From: Campylorhamphus procurvoides | Taxonomy: Eukaryota > Chordata > Aves > Passeriformes > Dendrocolaptidae | Assembly: GCA_013396655.1 (NCBI GenBank) | Contig: WBMV01004155.1 | Span: forward strand, 156,374-220,373 | Length of the DNA: 64,000 nucleotides | Direction: 5' to 3' | Shown here: piece after piece, positions 51,601-62,700 of the stretch | How the letters are laid out: each line of letters opens with the position of its first letter | Position numbering within the stretch: the first letter of the stretch is position 1 | The notes under the pieces: generated by a model | The model's database searches: none | What the model was told of the DNA's origin: nothing | The model's input: the letters and a program-made list of their open reading frames with translations, nothing else | Translations under genes and position numbers: made by a program

Positions 51601-54600
51601 AAGCTGCTCTTTGCCCTGCTGGTCTGGGTGTCCCAGGCAGACACAGGACAGTCCTGCACACAGGGCGCTCTTTCAAAGGATCATGACTGCTGTGCAGACA
51701 GACTTCAGATGGTTGGTATGCCAGGAATGGGCAGAACCCCCCTCTTCCCCCAGCACTGTAACTGAATTTGCCTGCACCTGGTCTCTCCCTTAGCTTTTAC
51801 CACTGGATCCCATGTGAAATGGACATAACAGTGTCTCTTGAAGGACTACAAGGAGTGCTCAGAGGGCACAGACACTACAGAGGGGGGTGCATCTGAAGCC
51901 AACAGTACCTGCTGCAATTTCCACTGCTTGTCTTCCCGGAATGCAAAGTGCAGGAGCTGATTGTTTCTGGGCATTTTCAGATTAACATCCTTGAAGAAAG
52001 AAACAAACACGTGAAAACAAGAAATACCTGTGTGCAAAACACGGGGGCTGCCAGCCCATCCTGGCAAGCTGTCTCCTGCAGTCCTGCCACAGTCAGAACC
52101 TCAGTGCTCCTACAGGATGATGTTAACACAAAGAACATGCTGAAAGGCAGGACACATGGCCTCAGCTCAGAAAGCTCCAAGGACATTTGGGGCTACACAA
52201 CAAAGGAAAGGAATCTCCATGGAAGTTGACTCCAGCACTCATCACAGGGTGGGAGTGGTGGGGAGGGAGTGTGAGATGCTGGATCTTGACAAATTGCAAC
52301 AGTTGCTGAAACGTGGTATTTAAGGCCTATTAGGAAAGACTGACAAAGAACACTGATCACTGGTAACACATAACCAGGGTGACCTCCCCTCCCTGGGGTG
52401 ATCAAAGGGTAGTAAGGAGACACCCACCCCTTGTAGTACAAAGCAAGAAGCATGCAAGTACTCACAGCTTGACACAGGGCGTCTCCCTGCAGTGTCAACA
52501 CACCTTTCACCTGGTCTGTGCTGGAATGAGAGGACAGATCTGGGCAGCACAGGTCACAGGAGGCACCCACCGACTGCCCCCACCCCTCCTAGCCCTGTAG
52601 AGCCAGCCCAGTGCTGCCTGCACGGGCTCTGAACGCTATTGCTGCCCAGCAGCTGAACACTACACGTACTTGCCAGTCCCCAGCTCTTGGCCTGTGGCCA
52701 GCTGCTGTCATGCTCTTTACTGGTCACCTCACCCTAACTGCCCTGCCTAAAACATTACCTGTGTTCCTGATCCCATACTTACTCCATGTATCACCTGTCA
52801 ACAGTACAGCTGCTGTTACAAACAGCTCTAGCAGGCACAAGCACAAGACAATAAACGAATTACTAGCATTGGAGTGTCAGGTGGTTAATACAGGAGTTTA
52901 GAGGTACAAACCACACCCCATCCTAAGAAAAAAAAACCCTAATATAAATAAAAGCTAAATAAATAAAATTCCCACACCCCAAACCCTTTGAAAGATCCTG
53001 CGAGATGACTCATATATACAATGAACAGTGAGGGAGAAGACTGAAGCACCTGGGCCTTCAGGAACTCAGTTTGGCCACACCTTGCATTTCACTACATTAG
53101 ACAAAGACTCAGTAGATCAACACTTTGCAAGATTCACCTTGCAACAACAACAAATGAAAACTGAAATTAAGTTTAATACTTTAAGATCTGAAGAAGACAG
53201 CCTTCAAAGGCAGTGCAGAATTACTGTATTGTCCCTTGCAATGCTCACTGTGCCATTCCTAAGGACTAAGGTCCACTGCTTTGTGACAAACTCATGACCT
53301 CTGCCAGAGCAGCTATTGAGCCCAGGGGATATGGTGAAGACCAAAAACTGGACAGCAGTTTCAGAAGAACTGCATGTCTGTATCACCTTCTGCACAAGCC
53401 TCAGTTTGCTCTGTGTGAAGATTTACTATTGCTATTTTAAGGAGATCAGGACAAAGGTTAAGATTTGTCCACACAGACAGAAACTAAGCCAAGAGCAGAA
53501 CTTGGGTCTTTTAACTGCAACTCCCTGTGCCCAGAGTCAGAAAAATGCTCCTTGGCACACTGGCCACAGCAGCACACTGAGGCAAAGCACCAGCATGTGG
53601 TCAGGAATCAGTGTTATTAGGTGTCAGCAGGCACAAAGCTGGCTTGGGCAGCCCCAAAACACAGCTATGGACTGTTACCTTCACCTCCCAGGAGTTTGTT
53701 TTCCTTAAAGCAAAAGCTTCTATTAAAGAAAACCCCATTTCTCCAGTGAAGAGCCCTTCACCACAGATGCTCCAGGATCTGCATCTTTTGCTGTAGAGGG
53801 AAGTGACCAGCACCACTTACCCTGAGGTGCTCAGGACAAAGTTCTCCTGCCTGATGGCCCCTCCTGAGCCACTGGTGGGCAGAGCAAAGCGGTGGGAGGC
53901 CTCCTGCCCGAGAGAGGACACAGTCAGGGAGTGCTGCAGCATCTGCCCAGGCCCAGCACTCCACAAAGACATGGGCACTGGCAAGTGGCTGAACACGGGG
54001 TGCCCACCTCTGCCAGCCTCCTGAAGCCCACCCAGCAGAGCCCCTGCCTTTCATCCTACTGCAGGGTCAGCACAGCCCAGGAGAAGGCTCAGCATGAGCA
54101 ACCCATAGCAAAAGGTGTTTGGACAGAGTCAAGCCAGCAGCCCACGCTCAGGCTGGGGAAAGGTGGTGCCCACCTGGTTCAGCTGAACACATCAGGCCTC
54201 TGAAAGGGGCAGGTATGAGCAGAGGAGTGAGCATGTTGAGGGTAGGATGGTTTTGAACAAGGAGAGTGCTACTAATTACTACACAAATAGCAGCTGTCAG
54301 CCAAAGGCCATCATGCTTGTTTCCACCATCACATGACAGTTATAGGCAGATCCAGATTCTGTTCCAGAAAATACTCATATCTCAGGCAAATGCCTGGCAA
54401 ATAGCTCTGGCTGCCTCCATGTGCCTTTTCAAAGCAGCTCTCAGCAAAGAGAGTCAAGAAAGGAGCAGTCTTAGGGAAATCAGCTTAACTGGGAGTCCTC
54501 AAGGCCAGAAGGCAAGGAAGTACTAGGGACAGCACTGGACATGGGAGATGAACCTTTCTGTACATTCTCTACAGTTTTTCCTCTCCAGGGAAAACCCACC

Positions 54601-54743
54601 GCCACTCCTGCATATGGGAGGGCAAACAAACCCATAACACAAAACCTAGACAAAATTAACCTCAACCTCACCTTCAAAATATCCTGCAGCTGTTTCAAAA
54701 CAGAATGGACCTCTTCTTGTAAAAGCCATTTAAATTCTTCTTC
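45587..54743 (-). CDS. ROGDI: ROGDI, rabconnectin-3/RAVE-type V-ATPase regulator (spliced; first coding exon missing)
   Basis: Leucine-zipper-containing protein related to yeast Rav2; the family works with DMXL and WDR7 proteins in V-ATPase assembly at vesicles, and human loss causes Kohlschuetter-Toenz syndrome. Ten coding exons on the - strand: 54672-54743, 53821-53903, 52466-52520, 51909-51989, 50001-50096, 48658-48756, 48064-48177, 46792-46841, 46163-46289 and 45587-45628. All borders are AG/GT with agreeing phases. They give 272 residues; the human protein is 287, so only the ~15-residue first exon is missing. Landmarks: [87 protein letters not shown] and the final SSYWNYRPY. The last residue is Tyr where human has Phe. 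The promoter lies at 55.8-56.0 kb. Confidence 0.94.
46163..46289 (-). CDS. ROGDI: ROGDI exon 10
   Basis: 127 nt. Encodes [34 protein letters not shown] and LCQQLKDK. Confidence 0.95.
46792..46841 (-). CDS. ROGDI: ROGDI exon 9
   Basis: 50 nt. Encodes [16 protein letters not shown] and the first two bases of a Phe codon. Confidence 0.93.
47163..47684 (+). mobile_element. Solo LTR of an avian endogenous retrovirus (ERVL-like)
   Basis: About 520 bp beginning tgtattgggtttgg and ending caacccactaca, so it has TG...CA termini. Inside are a TATA-like region (aggtacttaagaagg) and a T-rich/GT-rich 3' part. No gag, pol or env sequence adjoins it, hence a solo LTR. No clear target-site duplication is left (acagg against tcaag). 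It lies in a ROGDI intron, opposite to the gene's direction. The family name is from memory and approximate. Confidence 0.7.
48064..48177 (-). CDS. ROGDI: ROGDI exon 8
   Basis: 114 nt, 38 codons. Encodes [20 protein letters not shown] and the leucine-rich [18 protein letters not shown]. The solo LTR at 47163-47684 is in the following intron. Confidence 0.95.
48658..48756 (-). CDS. ROGDI: ROGDI exon 7
   Basis: 99 nt, 33 codons. Encodes [19 protein letters not shown] and [14 protein letters not shown]. Confidence 0.96.
50001..50096 (-). CDS. ROGDI: ROGDI exon 6
   Basis: 96 nt, 32 codons. Encodes [19 protein letters not shown] and [12 protein letters not shown]. Confidence 0.95.
51909..51989 (-). 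CDS. ROGDI: ROGDI exon 5
   Basis: 81 nt, 27 codons. Encodes [20 protein letters not shown] and KQWKLQQ, essentially invariant in vertebrates. Confidence 0.96.
52466..52520 (-). CDS. ROGDI: ROGDI exon 4
   Basis: 55 nt: one base completing Gly and then [18 protein letters not shown] before a gtgagt donor. Confidence 0.94.
53821..53903 (-). CDS. ROGDI: ROGDI exon 3
   Basis: 83 nt. Encodes [19 protein letters not shown] and ENFVLSTS; more diverged than the other exons. Ends with GG, completed by the next exon to Gly. Confidence 0.92.
54672..54743 (-). CDS. ROGDI: ROGDI exon 2
   Basis: 72 nt, 24 codons, phase 0 both sides. Encodes [20 protein letters not shown] and DILK, the start of the helical bundle. 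Confidence 0.94.
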
Positions 54744-55539
54744 CTATGTCGTGGGAAAAGAGCATTAGAATCATTAGAAGTGAAACACTGGAAGTAAATC
54801 TCTCAAACACACCTGAAAATTATTTAAGTTCTAAGTGTACTGCTGTTTAAATCAAGGAGCAGAAGAAAAACATTTCTTCCTGGTTTGTTGAAACACCTGT
54901 CTCCACATCTCCACTCCACTCCAGTGAATTGTCCTCGTTCTTGTCCTGATGTTGTTTAACAAGGCAGCATTCACACAAATCACTGTACCAATAATCCCAG
55001 AATTATGAAAGAACAGGCAGCACAGGATGTGAATTTCAGAGCAAAGTAAAAATCCTGCTGCTTCAAAATCTGGGGCATGTTTTCAAGCTGCTGGGATGGG
55101 CTGAGCTGGCTGCCAGACACCTACCCAGCCTCTCCCCCTGCCCCTCCTCAACAGGCTGGGGAAGGCAATAAGATCGTGGGTCCAAGTAAAGCCAGGGAGA
55201 TCCACTATGAATTCCTGGCACAGGCAAAACCGGGCCAACTTGTAGACAAATCTCTTGCCAATTAGACGGTGAGAAACAAAAACTAAAATGCCCTCCCTTG
55301 CCCCACAGCATTTCCTCAAGCAACAGCAGCCTAAAAGCAAAGCTACATTGAAAAGGGGGCGAGGGAGACCCAGGCACTTCCAATCACTGGCGTCTTTCTC
55401 TTTTCTAGTCACAGCAAAAGATCTCCCCTCCGCATTCGGATTAAGCTCACACACCACATCTGTGCACCACACATCTGTATGTTGGGGAAGCGCTGGTCAC
55501 AATCTTCCAAACCACATTAAGGCCGGAAAAACCCCTTTC

Positions 55540-56110
55540 CCCCTGTGGTTTCCCACCGGGCCCCGTGGATCTCTGACCCCCGAACCACACCGAAGATCTC
55601 ACGGTCTCACTCCTCCCCGCAGCTACAGCGGCTCCGGCACTCCCCACAGCGGGGCCGGTCCGTGGGACACCGGGGTCACCTTCCCGGTGTGGCAGGAGGA
55701 GCAGGACGGCCCAGTGCCCGCCGGGCCCGCCCGGGGATCCCCGGCACGGCGAGGGGAGCCCGGCAGGGGCCGCGGCCTGCGGAGCCACGGGNGGCAGCGC
55801 ACGGCCCAACCCTATTAGCTGAGGGCGGCGAACGGCCCGCCCCCATTGGCTGAGGGCACCGCCCCCGCGGCTGAGGGCACGGCCCGGCCCGCTCCTATTG
55901 GCTGAGGGCACGGCACGGCCCGCTCCCATTGGCTGAGGGCACGGCCCCCGGCACCGCGCAACCTGATTGGGCAGCACCGCCTCCCCCCGCCCTCGGAGGG
56001 GTCCCCTTACGGCCATGGCCCCTCACGGCCCTGGGCCTGGCTCCTCATGGACCCGGGAACGTGTCCCCTCACGGCCCTGGCAATGGCCCCTCACGGGCCC
56101 GGCCGGGCGC
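55540..56110 (-). promoter_or_regulatory. ROGDI GC-rich promoter with four CCAAT boxes
   Basis: CpG-rich region with ATTGG at 55845, 55897, 55928 and 55966 on +, that is CCAAT read on the - strand, each in a context like cccattggctgagggcacgg. A fifth unit at 55813 is mutated (attag). All share orientation and fit NF-Y sites upstream of a - strand start near or below 55800. The N at 55792 lies where exon 1 would be expected. Confidence 0.65.
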
Positions 56111-56457
56111 GGAGCGACGAAGACATTCCACATCCCTGCCCTGGACAGAGGATCCTCCACAGGACCAGGCTGATCATAAGCCAGTGCTCAAAAACCCCTA
56201 AATACCAGAAGGATGGATACCCCAGCCCAACATTTCCAGAGGTTGTCACCAACACCAGAATGTTAAAACTAAGCATCCTCCTCTCACCTCGGATTCATGC
56301 ACACAGAGGCTGGAATTAATCCAAACTCACTGACAGTTCCAGGCTTCAGCAATGCCCAAAGTGCTGGTTTTCAGCAGCAATGAGTTCCTAATGCCCCAAG
56401 ACAGCTCTGACAGGCTTTAAAAAGTGTCACAAGAACATTGTGTTACCAAGAAAGGCT

Positions 56458-59400
56458 TTATTCTTTTTGCCAGTAGCTTTGTTAATTGCACAAAAAAATT
56501 CTTTGTTTTGCCATTTAAACATTTTCCACACATCCTATTCTGAATGACAAACGTTAATTAAAAACAAGGCAAGAAAATAAAAATTCACAACCTTAATGAA
56601 CTATAGGATCTATCATCGAGGAAAAAGGAAACTGCTTTTCTTACAAGCTTTTCACAAGTGTCACATTTTCTCTTTAAAAAGGAGGGAGTCAAAAGAAAGC
56701 AAATTGCTAAAACAAATCCTCATAAAAAGAAACTTTACAGAATTGTCAACAATATTAAGACAACATTGACTAGCCAGTTTTATTAGAGCATCTCTCAAGC
56801 CACTGCTTCCCCCACGTCCCTCCCCCAAATCTCAGGCCTAGGAAATAGATTGAGATCCATGTTCAGAGGCTACAGACATAAATACAAGAATCCCACTGAG
56901 ACTGACAGCAATCTCACCAGCATCTGGAACAGTCCGGTTTTGCCCATTTCCATCCCTCCTGCTCACTGCACAGCCACATCAGAGCTCTGGATCTCCTCCT
57001 GCTCCTGCCTGACACCTCTGTGGCAGCACAGCTGCCCAGGCAGCCACTCTGCAGCCACCCACACGGGCAGGGAGCCCAAGGCTGCACTCAGACTTCCCCA
57101 GGATAAATTACAGTGTTGGATCAGTCCGTACCTGCCACTCCCACCAAAATAACCATCTCTGTTCTGGGAACTACAGTATTTCTGGAAAACAAACCCTGCA
57201 CTAGAGTGAGCTGCCTAGGGACTGCTTCTTCGAATTCACTATGAAACACTTGTCATGGGACTTGAGAGCTCCTTCAGCATTCTCACTGTATCCAGAGGCA
57301 TCACACAGTAACACAGAGGGAGATCCTCCGTTACTTTTGCTCAGACCCATTCACCTTCACTCAGGCCCAAACGGGCAGGGACAGGCAGGGGACAGTGCTG
57401 AACTGGCTGGGCACAGTTCACTCTCAATTGCACCTGAGACAGTACCTCTCTCTTCCCCTGGGGAATTTTCCATTATAAGCCCTATAGTCTCACGTCCTAC
57501 CCCCAAACCCACGATTTCCCCCAGATGCCCTCAATGCATAATCCGTTTGAGTGATTGCTTTATTGTGGTGTGTTTAACCAGGATGTTCAGATGCTAACAG
57601 CAGAGTTTGGGTGGGGAAGAGCAGTGTGGCAAAGCAGGTCAATGGCTGGTTATCCTGGGCCCCTCTGGGTGCCTTTCACATGGATACCTACATGCAGGAT
57701 TGGCAGAGGCACTGCCAAAGGAACACGGATGTGCAACTAGCATCGCTCACACACACTGACCAAGGGGCAGTGAGGTCTCACAGCTCTGTTGCCAGGTGTT
57801 CACCACAGGACATAAGTAATGCAGAACACAGCGTTAGCCCACAAAGAACAGAGATCACAGGAGGTGAAATACTCAAAGTAATGTTTATAGTATGAGGCAC
57901 TGGATGTTGTGACTCAAAATGAGTATCTGACACTCTGTTTCTTAACAAGGTGCCCCTGAACCATTCGCCTATGTTGCACAAATCAGGATTGGTAAGAAAT
58001 TCTAACCCAGGGGAAACTTCCTTGCATAACCATTAAGCTCCTAGAAAATAAAAAGAAGGTGGGAGGGGCAGACCTCAGGGGTTTAAAGGAACTCGGCCTA
58101 ATTTGAATGTTTTCTTTCCTTTCAGAATCCCAGCCCAAGGAAGAAAGGAGACTGTGCCACTGAGAAGTGATTTTGGCCAAAGATTCTCACTGGCATTTTT
58201 CTAGCTCTAAAATCTAAAATGCAGGAACACTCCTAAAAGGCTGAGAATTTAAAAACCAAACAAACACACAAACAAAAAACCCCCCACACTCTGTGCATTT
58301 TGAGAGACAGGCATCCTTTGGACTCTGGGTTGCTCTGCTATCAACCCTGAGAGCATCTCTGATCTCTTGCCTTGGCATCTGTGCAGTTCATGTCACCCAT
58401 TTCTAACCTAAAGATCAGCAGTGATCTTTGCCTCCCCCATACTAGTAACTGGTCTTTCTAGATGTTGGTATCTGTCCACAAGCAGAGTCATAGGTTCAGG
58501 GAAAAGGCTCATGCTGTGCTAGTTTGTACCCAGAGCAGTAACACTAAGAACATGTATGGAAAATCTGACATGTATAAAGATCACTAGTCAGTACACAAAA
58601 GTATCCCTATGAGGTAGGTAATCATCACCCACCTTTACAGATGGGCAAGCAGGCTGAGAGATGTAACAACCATGCAAAGGCCAGAGACCGTGGAAAGGAA
58701 CTCAGGATTCTCAATCTCTTGGATCATTCTTCTCACCCCTTTCAGAGCCATCACTCTGCTTATGACACTGCTATAATCCAAGACACCTTTGTAATTATCA
58801 ACTCCAAGAGTTTAAAAAAAATGCAAGAAGTAGCAGAACATAAGGTAAGGCCAGGAGCAAGTAACATCTCTAGGCCAGTTAGGCTCTGTGCTTCTCTTGC
58901 AGTTTTTTATGCAAACATGTTACTCATCAATTTGGTTTGGATGGGCTGTGATTAGCCTTTTAGGAGGCTCATTGACACTGGCATTCTCCCATTCTCAGTA
59001 CAGTCTGTGATCCCTAAGCTATAGCTGTCTGTACAGGGGAAGACATGGATTCAATGTGTTGTCTTTAACAGTACAGGAACTCCTCCATCAAGGTGCTGGG
59101 GAGGTGGAAGTTTAAAAAGAACAGAATCAAGACAGTGTTGCATGCAACCTCCATTGCCCTCTGGAACTGCCCTTCTCCTCCATGGGAGGTGCTTTGTTCT
59201 CTAACAGTGCCAATTAAAAGGAACGCTCCTCACCTTACTTGGGACCAAGGACTTGAGTGATATTCACAGGTAGATGGGATGTTTGTCATCTGTCCCCTCG
59301 ATGCAGAGAGTCCAACATACACATTATTTCACAGCAAAGGAGAAAAGGGCTTGTTAGAAACAGCATCTTGGACAAGCAAACAAAGAGGAAAATAAAAGCA

Positions 59401-59701
59401 GCCAAGCAGCAGGTTTCTGGCAGAGTTGCCTCAGAGCTTCTGAACAATCGCCGCTGTTCCGTCCCATGACTGTCAGTGCATGGCATGGACTTTTCTAATT
59501 AGACTGCAACAATCCGAGCCCCCTCCTCCCCCCCTCCTGCCACAGGGGAAGGCTCACTGCAGCAGCTGCCTCGGTGGCAGGTCTCAAAGTCTGTGTATAA
59601 AAGGAAATGGAAAGACAGAGATGGACTGGTCCAGAGTTAAAACCCAGTATCATAATAATATTAATCAATAATCATCGTATGAACAGTAAGAAGGGTGCAG
59701 C
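56458..59701 (-). other. Probable GLYR1 3' UTR
   Basis: AT-richer non-coding stretch following the GLYR1 stop. TTTATT at 56458-56463 (AATAAA on -) would close a UTR of about 3.2 kb, ending just upstream of the ROGDI promoter. Other AATAAA-type words at about 57559 may give shorter forms. No gene is seen on either strand. Confidence 0.55.
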
Positions 59702-59776
59702 CTAATGGATGTAGGCCCTGTACACTGCAGACATGTCGTTGTCGGATTGGTCCAATGCTTTTGCTCGTTTATAGAC
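59702..59776 (-). CDS. GLYR1: GLYR1 last coding exon
   Basis: 75 nt: [20 protein letters not shown] and AYIH, then TAG at 59702-59704 on the + coordinate. Confidence 0.95.
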   Translation of the reverse strand, partial: VYKRAKALDQSDNDMSAVYRAYIH

Positions 59777-62700
59777 CTAGAGAAGAGAAATCAGAGAAGG
59801 ATCAGAGCCTGCACTTGTGTGAAGCCTTTCCCCAGCAGAAAAATTCCTTTGCTGACCACTGCAATCAGAGAACTGCACTGTATGCCAAATATTCAGAGCA
59901 GTGTGGGTCAGAATATGCCAGGTCTTATTGAGGCCATCTGTGTTTCCTGATGTGACATTCCAAGGGCTTCTACAATCAAAACAAATCCAATGTCACCCTA
60001 GTCAAAATATAGTTCAATCACCATTTCCTTGTCTTATAGATGATGCAATTCTCAGATTTGTGTCTCTTGTTGACAAATTGCTCTGTTGAATAAATGCAGA
60101 ACACATGTCCAAACACTGGACAACTCTTACCTCGTTGGCAGCAGCTGCCATGGGAGTTGGGTGGTTGACAGAATCGCCCAGTGCAATAGCTAATCTAAGA
60201 TCCTTCTGTATGTATTTCAGGTAGAAATCAGGTTTAAAGTTTCCTTGCAGGATATCTGTTGAGAGGAATGCATGTGAATAGTAAGCATGACAAAAGTAAG
60301 CCAAGCCCATGCTGCAAGGGGCTGCAACTCAACACCCATCTGCCTTTCCCTTGCTGATTGCTACTTTTAGCTCTCCTGCTTCCCTAATCTGTCTTCATCT
60401 GGCCACGTCAGATATGTCACTATTGCCCACTGACAAAGTGACTTCAGATTTCTAAGCAGCTTGCCCTCCATTTCATTTGTTACCCTGCCCCAATGAAATC
60501 CTAACTCAAGCCCCAAGCAGTCCTAATTCATATTCTCAGAAGCCCTGGCTACAAAGGGGAAGGAATGGAACTCAACTCTTCATCTCCAGAATGCTTAAAA
60601 TTAGCATAATCCCAAAATGATGAAGACAGGACACTTATTTACTCCTTTCTGCTACTATCAGAAATGCTGCTAGGTTGTAACAAATGCCCTGTAATAAATC
60701 AACGTAAGAGAATTTTACTTTGGCACTTCTGGTCCAGGAAGATGCTGGCAAGTTGTCCCTGATTGAGGATGTCCAGAAGGGTCTGCTGGGACTGGCCAGT
60801 CACTTGGGCCAAAGTCAGTCCTTCTGCTATTGTTGCCATGAAGCTGCCTTGGACCATGTTCACAATCAGCATCATCTTGGCAGCGTTGCCTACTTCACCT
60901 GGGAATGAGACACAGCATTGGGATTCCTCCAGAAGAGAAAGAGCAGCCCTGCTCCCCCAGCCCACACAGCAGTAACAGCACCAGACTATTTGCATCAAGC
61001 AGCATTCCCTTCCCCTGAAAGACTTGAGAATATGTTCTCCTTTTTCAATCACTCAAAGGAACGGAGAAATCGTAACAAAGTGTTTTAATCCAAAAGAATC
61101 ACAGATCCTCTAAAATGAGACAGTATTCAAAGAAGAAACTTTAGCCTGCAGGCTCTGAAACTGGCCAAGGTCCAAAGGAACAGGCCAATTTCCCACACTG
61201 CCCAAGGAGACAAGAAACAGATGACATATGCCTCAGACTCCTTGCTGGAATTCCCAGTCCTTGCACTAACTAAGAAACCACTGTCAGGCTCTTTGTGTGT
61301 CAATTACCTAGGAAAAAAGAGGTCTTTCCCATGGCTTGGAAACAGCTGCTGCAGTCCTCATATAAACCCCTGTCACCAGCTGCCAGGATCACAAGCATCC
61401 CATCATTAGAGAGCTGCTGGTTTCCTGAGACTGGTGCTTCGAGAAAGCGACCACCCCGGGACACTATCACCTGGAAAAAGAGTATCTCTGGTTAGCTGTG
61501 CATGGACTGCAGCAGGAACAGCATTTAGGGCACTCCTGCTCCTGAGGAGAGAATTTTAAAGCAGAACAAATAGCTCCAACACATAAACAGGAGAGGAAAG
61601 CACTAACACATGATGCACTGTATCCTGTAAAGGGTACTGAAGACCAAAAGTTGCCCTCATGCTCCAGCAAAACCTCCCTGCACCCCTCACTACTGTGCAT
61701 GATTTAAGCAGCTGAACTGACATGCTTCAGCCATGGCACCCTGTACTGGCCAAGGGACCACTGCTGAAGGTACACAAGTGGAGGGGGAATAGCAGAAGAT
61801 TGACAGGATATTTTCCCCCTTTTCCCCACAGAGGAACAGCCTTGGGCATATCTTCTGAGCCAGAGGTTTACTAATATGGATGAATTTTATTCTCCAAATT
61901 GATGTTATACACTACTCCAGCAGCAACACATATCACAGCAGAAGCAATCAAGACACTTCTACAGAAATCCTCTCTATAATAATAATAATATTTCTACAGA
62001 ATGAAACGTGAGGGCATTCTTTTTCCCAGAACATTTAAACTAAGCAAATTAGGCATGTTACCAATTTAAGTACAGTTATTAATCCAGACATGGTTTTCCC
62101 ATCCAGTTTGTATGGAATACCAATCTGGCTATAAATACTTCTTAAGGGATCAAAATTTGTCTGCCTGTTTGCACTGGTGCCAGCTAACAGCCCTGCCAAA
62201 TCTACAGGTTTTGCTGGTACCACCAGGGAACATCTCATCCAGCTCTGTTTGCTGGTCAAGATTTGACACATTATTTTGTCTAATTTGCATGGAACTCGAG
62301 AGCCTCCAAAAAGAAGCCCAAAGATCTCCAGACAATAGGTCACAAACCAGCTGAAGCAACACCAACTGCAGAACTGCTAAGAGGCTGAGTTCAGGGGTTA
62401 CCTGGGCCAGCTCTGTGACTGTGTCTGCATCCACAGTGGACATATCCACGTAACACTTGCCCGGGCGAATCCCCTGCAACACTCCGCTCGGACCAAGCAC
62501 CAGCTGTGGAGAACAGGAGAGGGGTAAAGCAATAGGGTGTCTGCAGAGAAACCCCAATCCTGCAGCACAGCAGCCCATGGGATCAGAACCCACCCTCCAA
62601 GGGTTAGTTTTTCAAAAGGATGGTTTTTGTTTGGACATTTATCTTTACACAGCTGCACTGCTCAGCAGCTACAATGACCCAGGCTGCTGTGGTGAGCAGG

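Noticed and set aside
55962..56016. ATG at 56016 on the - strand giving a peptide ending EAVL-PNQ as ROGDI exon 1
   Set aside because: The phase would fit exon 2 and EAVL recalls the human end of exon 1, but the donor (caggttgcg) is weak, the rest is built from a local ccctcacggcc repeat, and the CCAAT boxes would then fall inside the intron.
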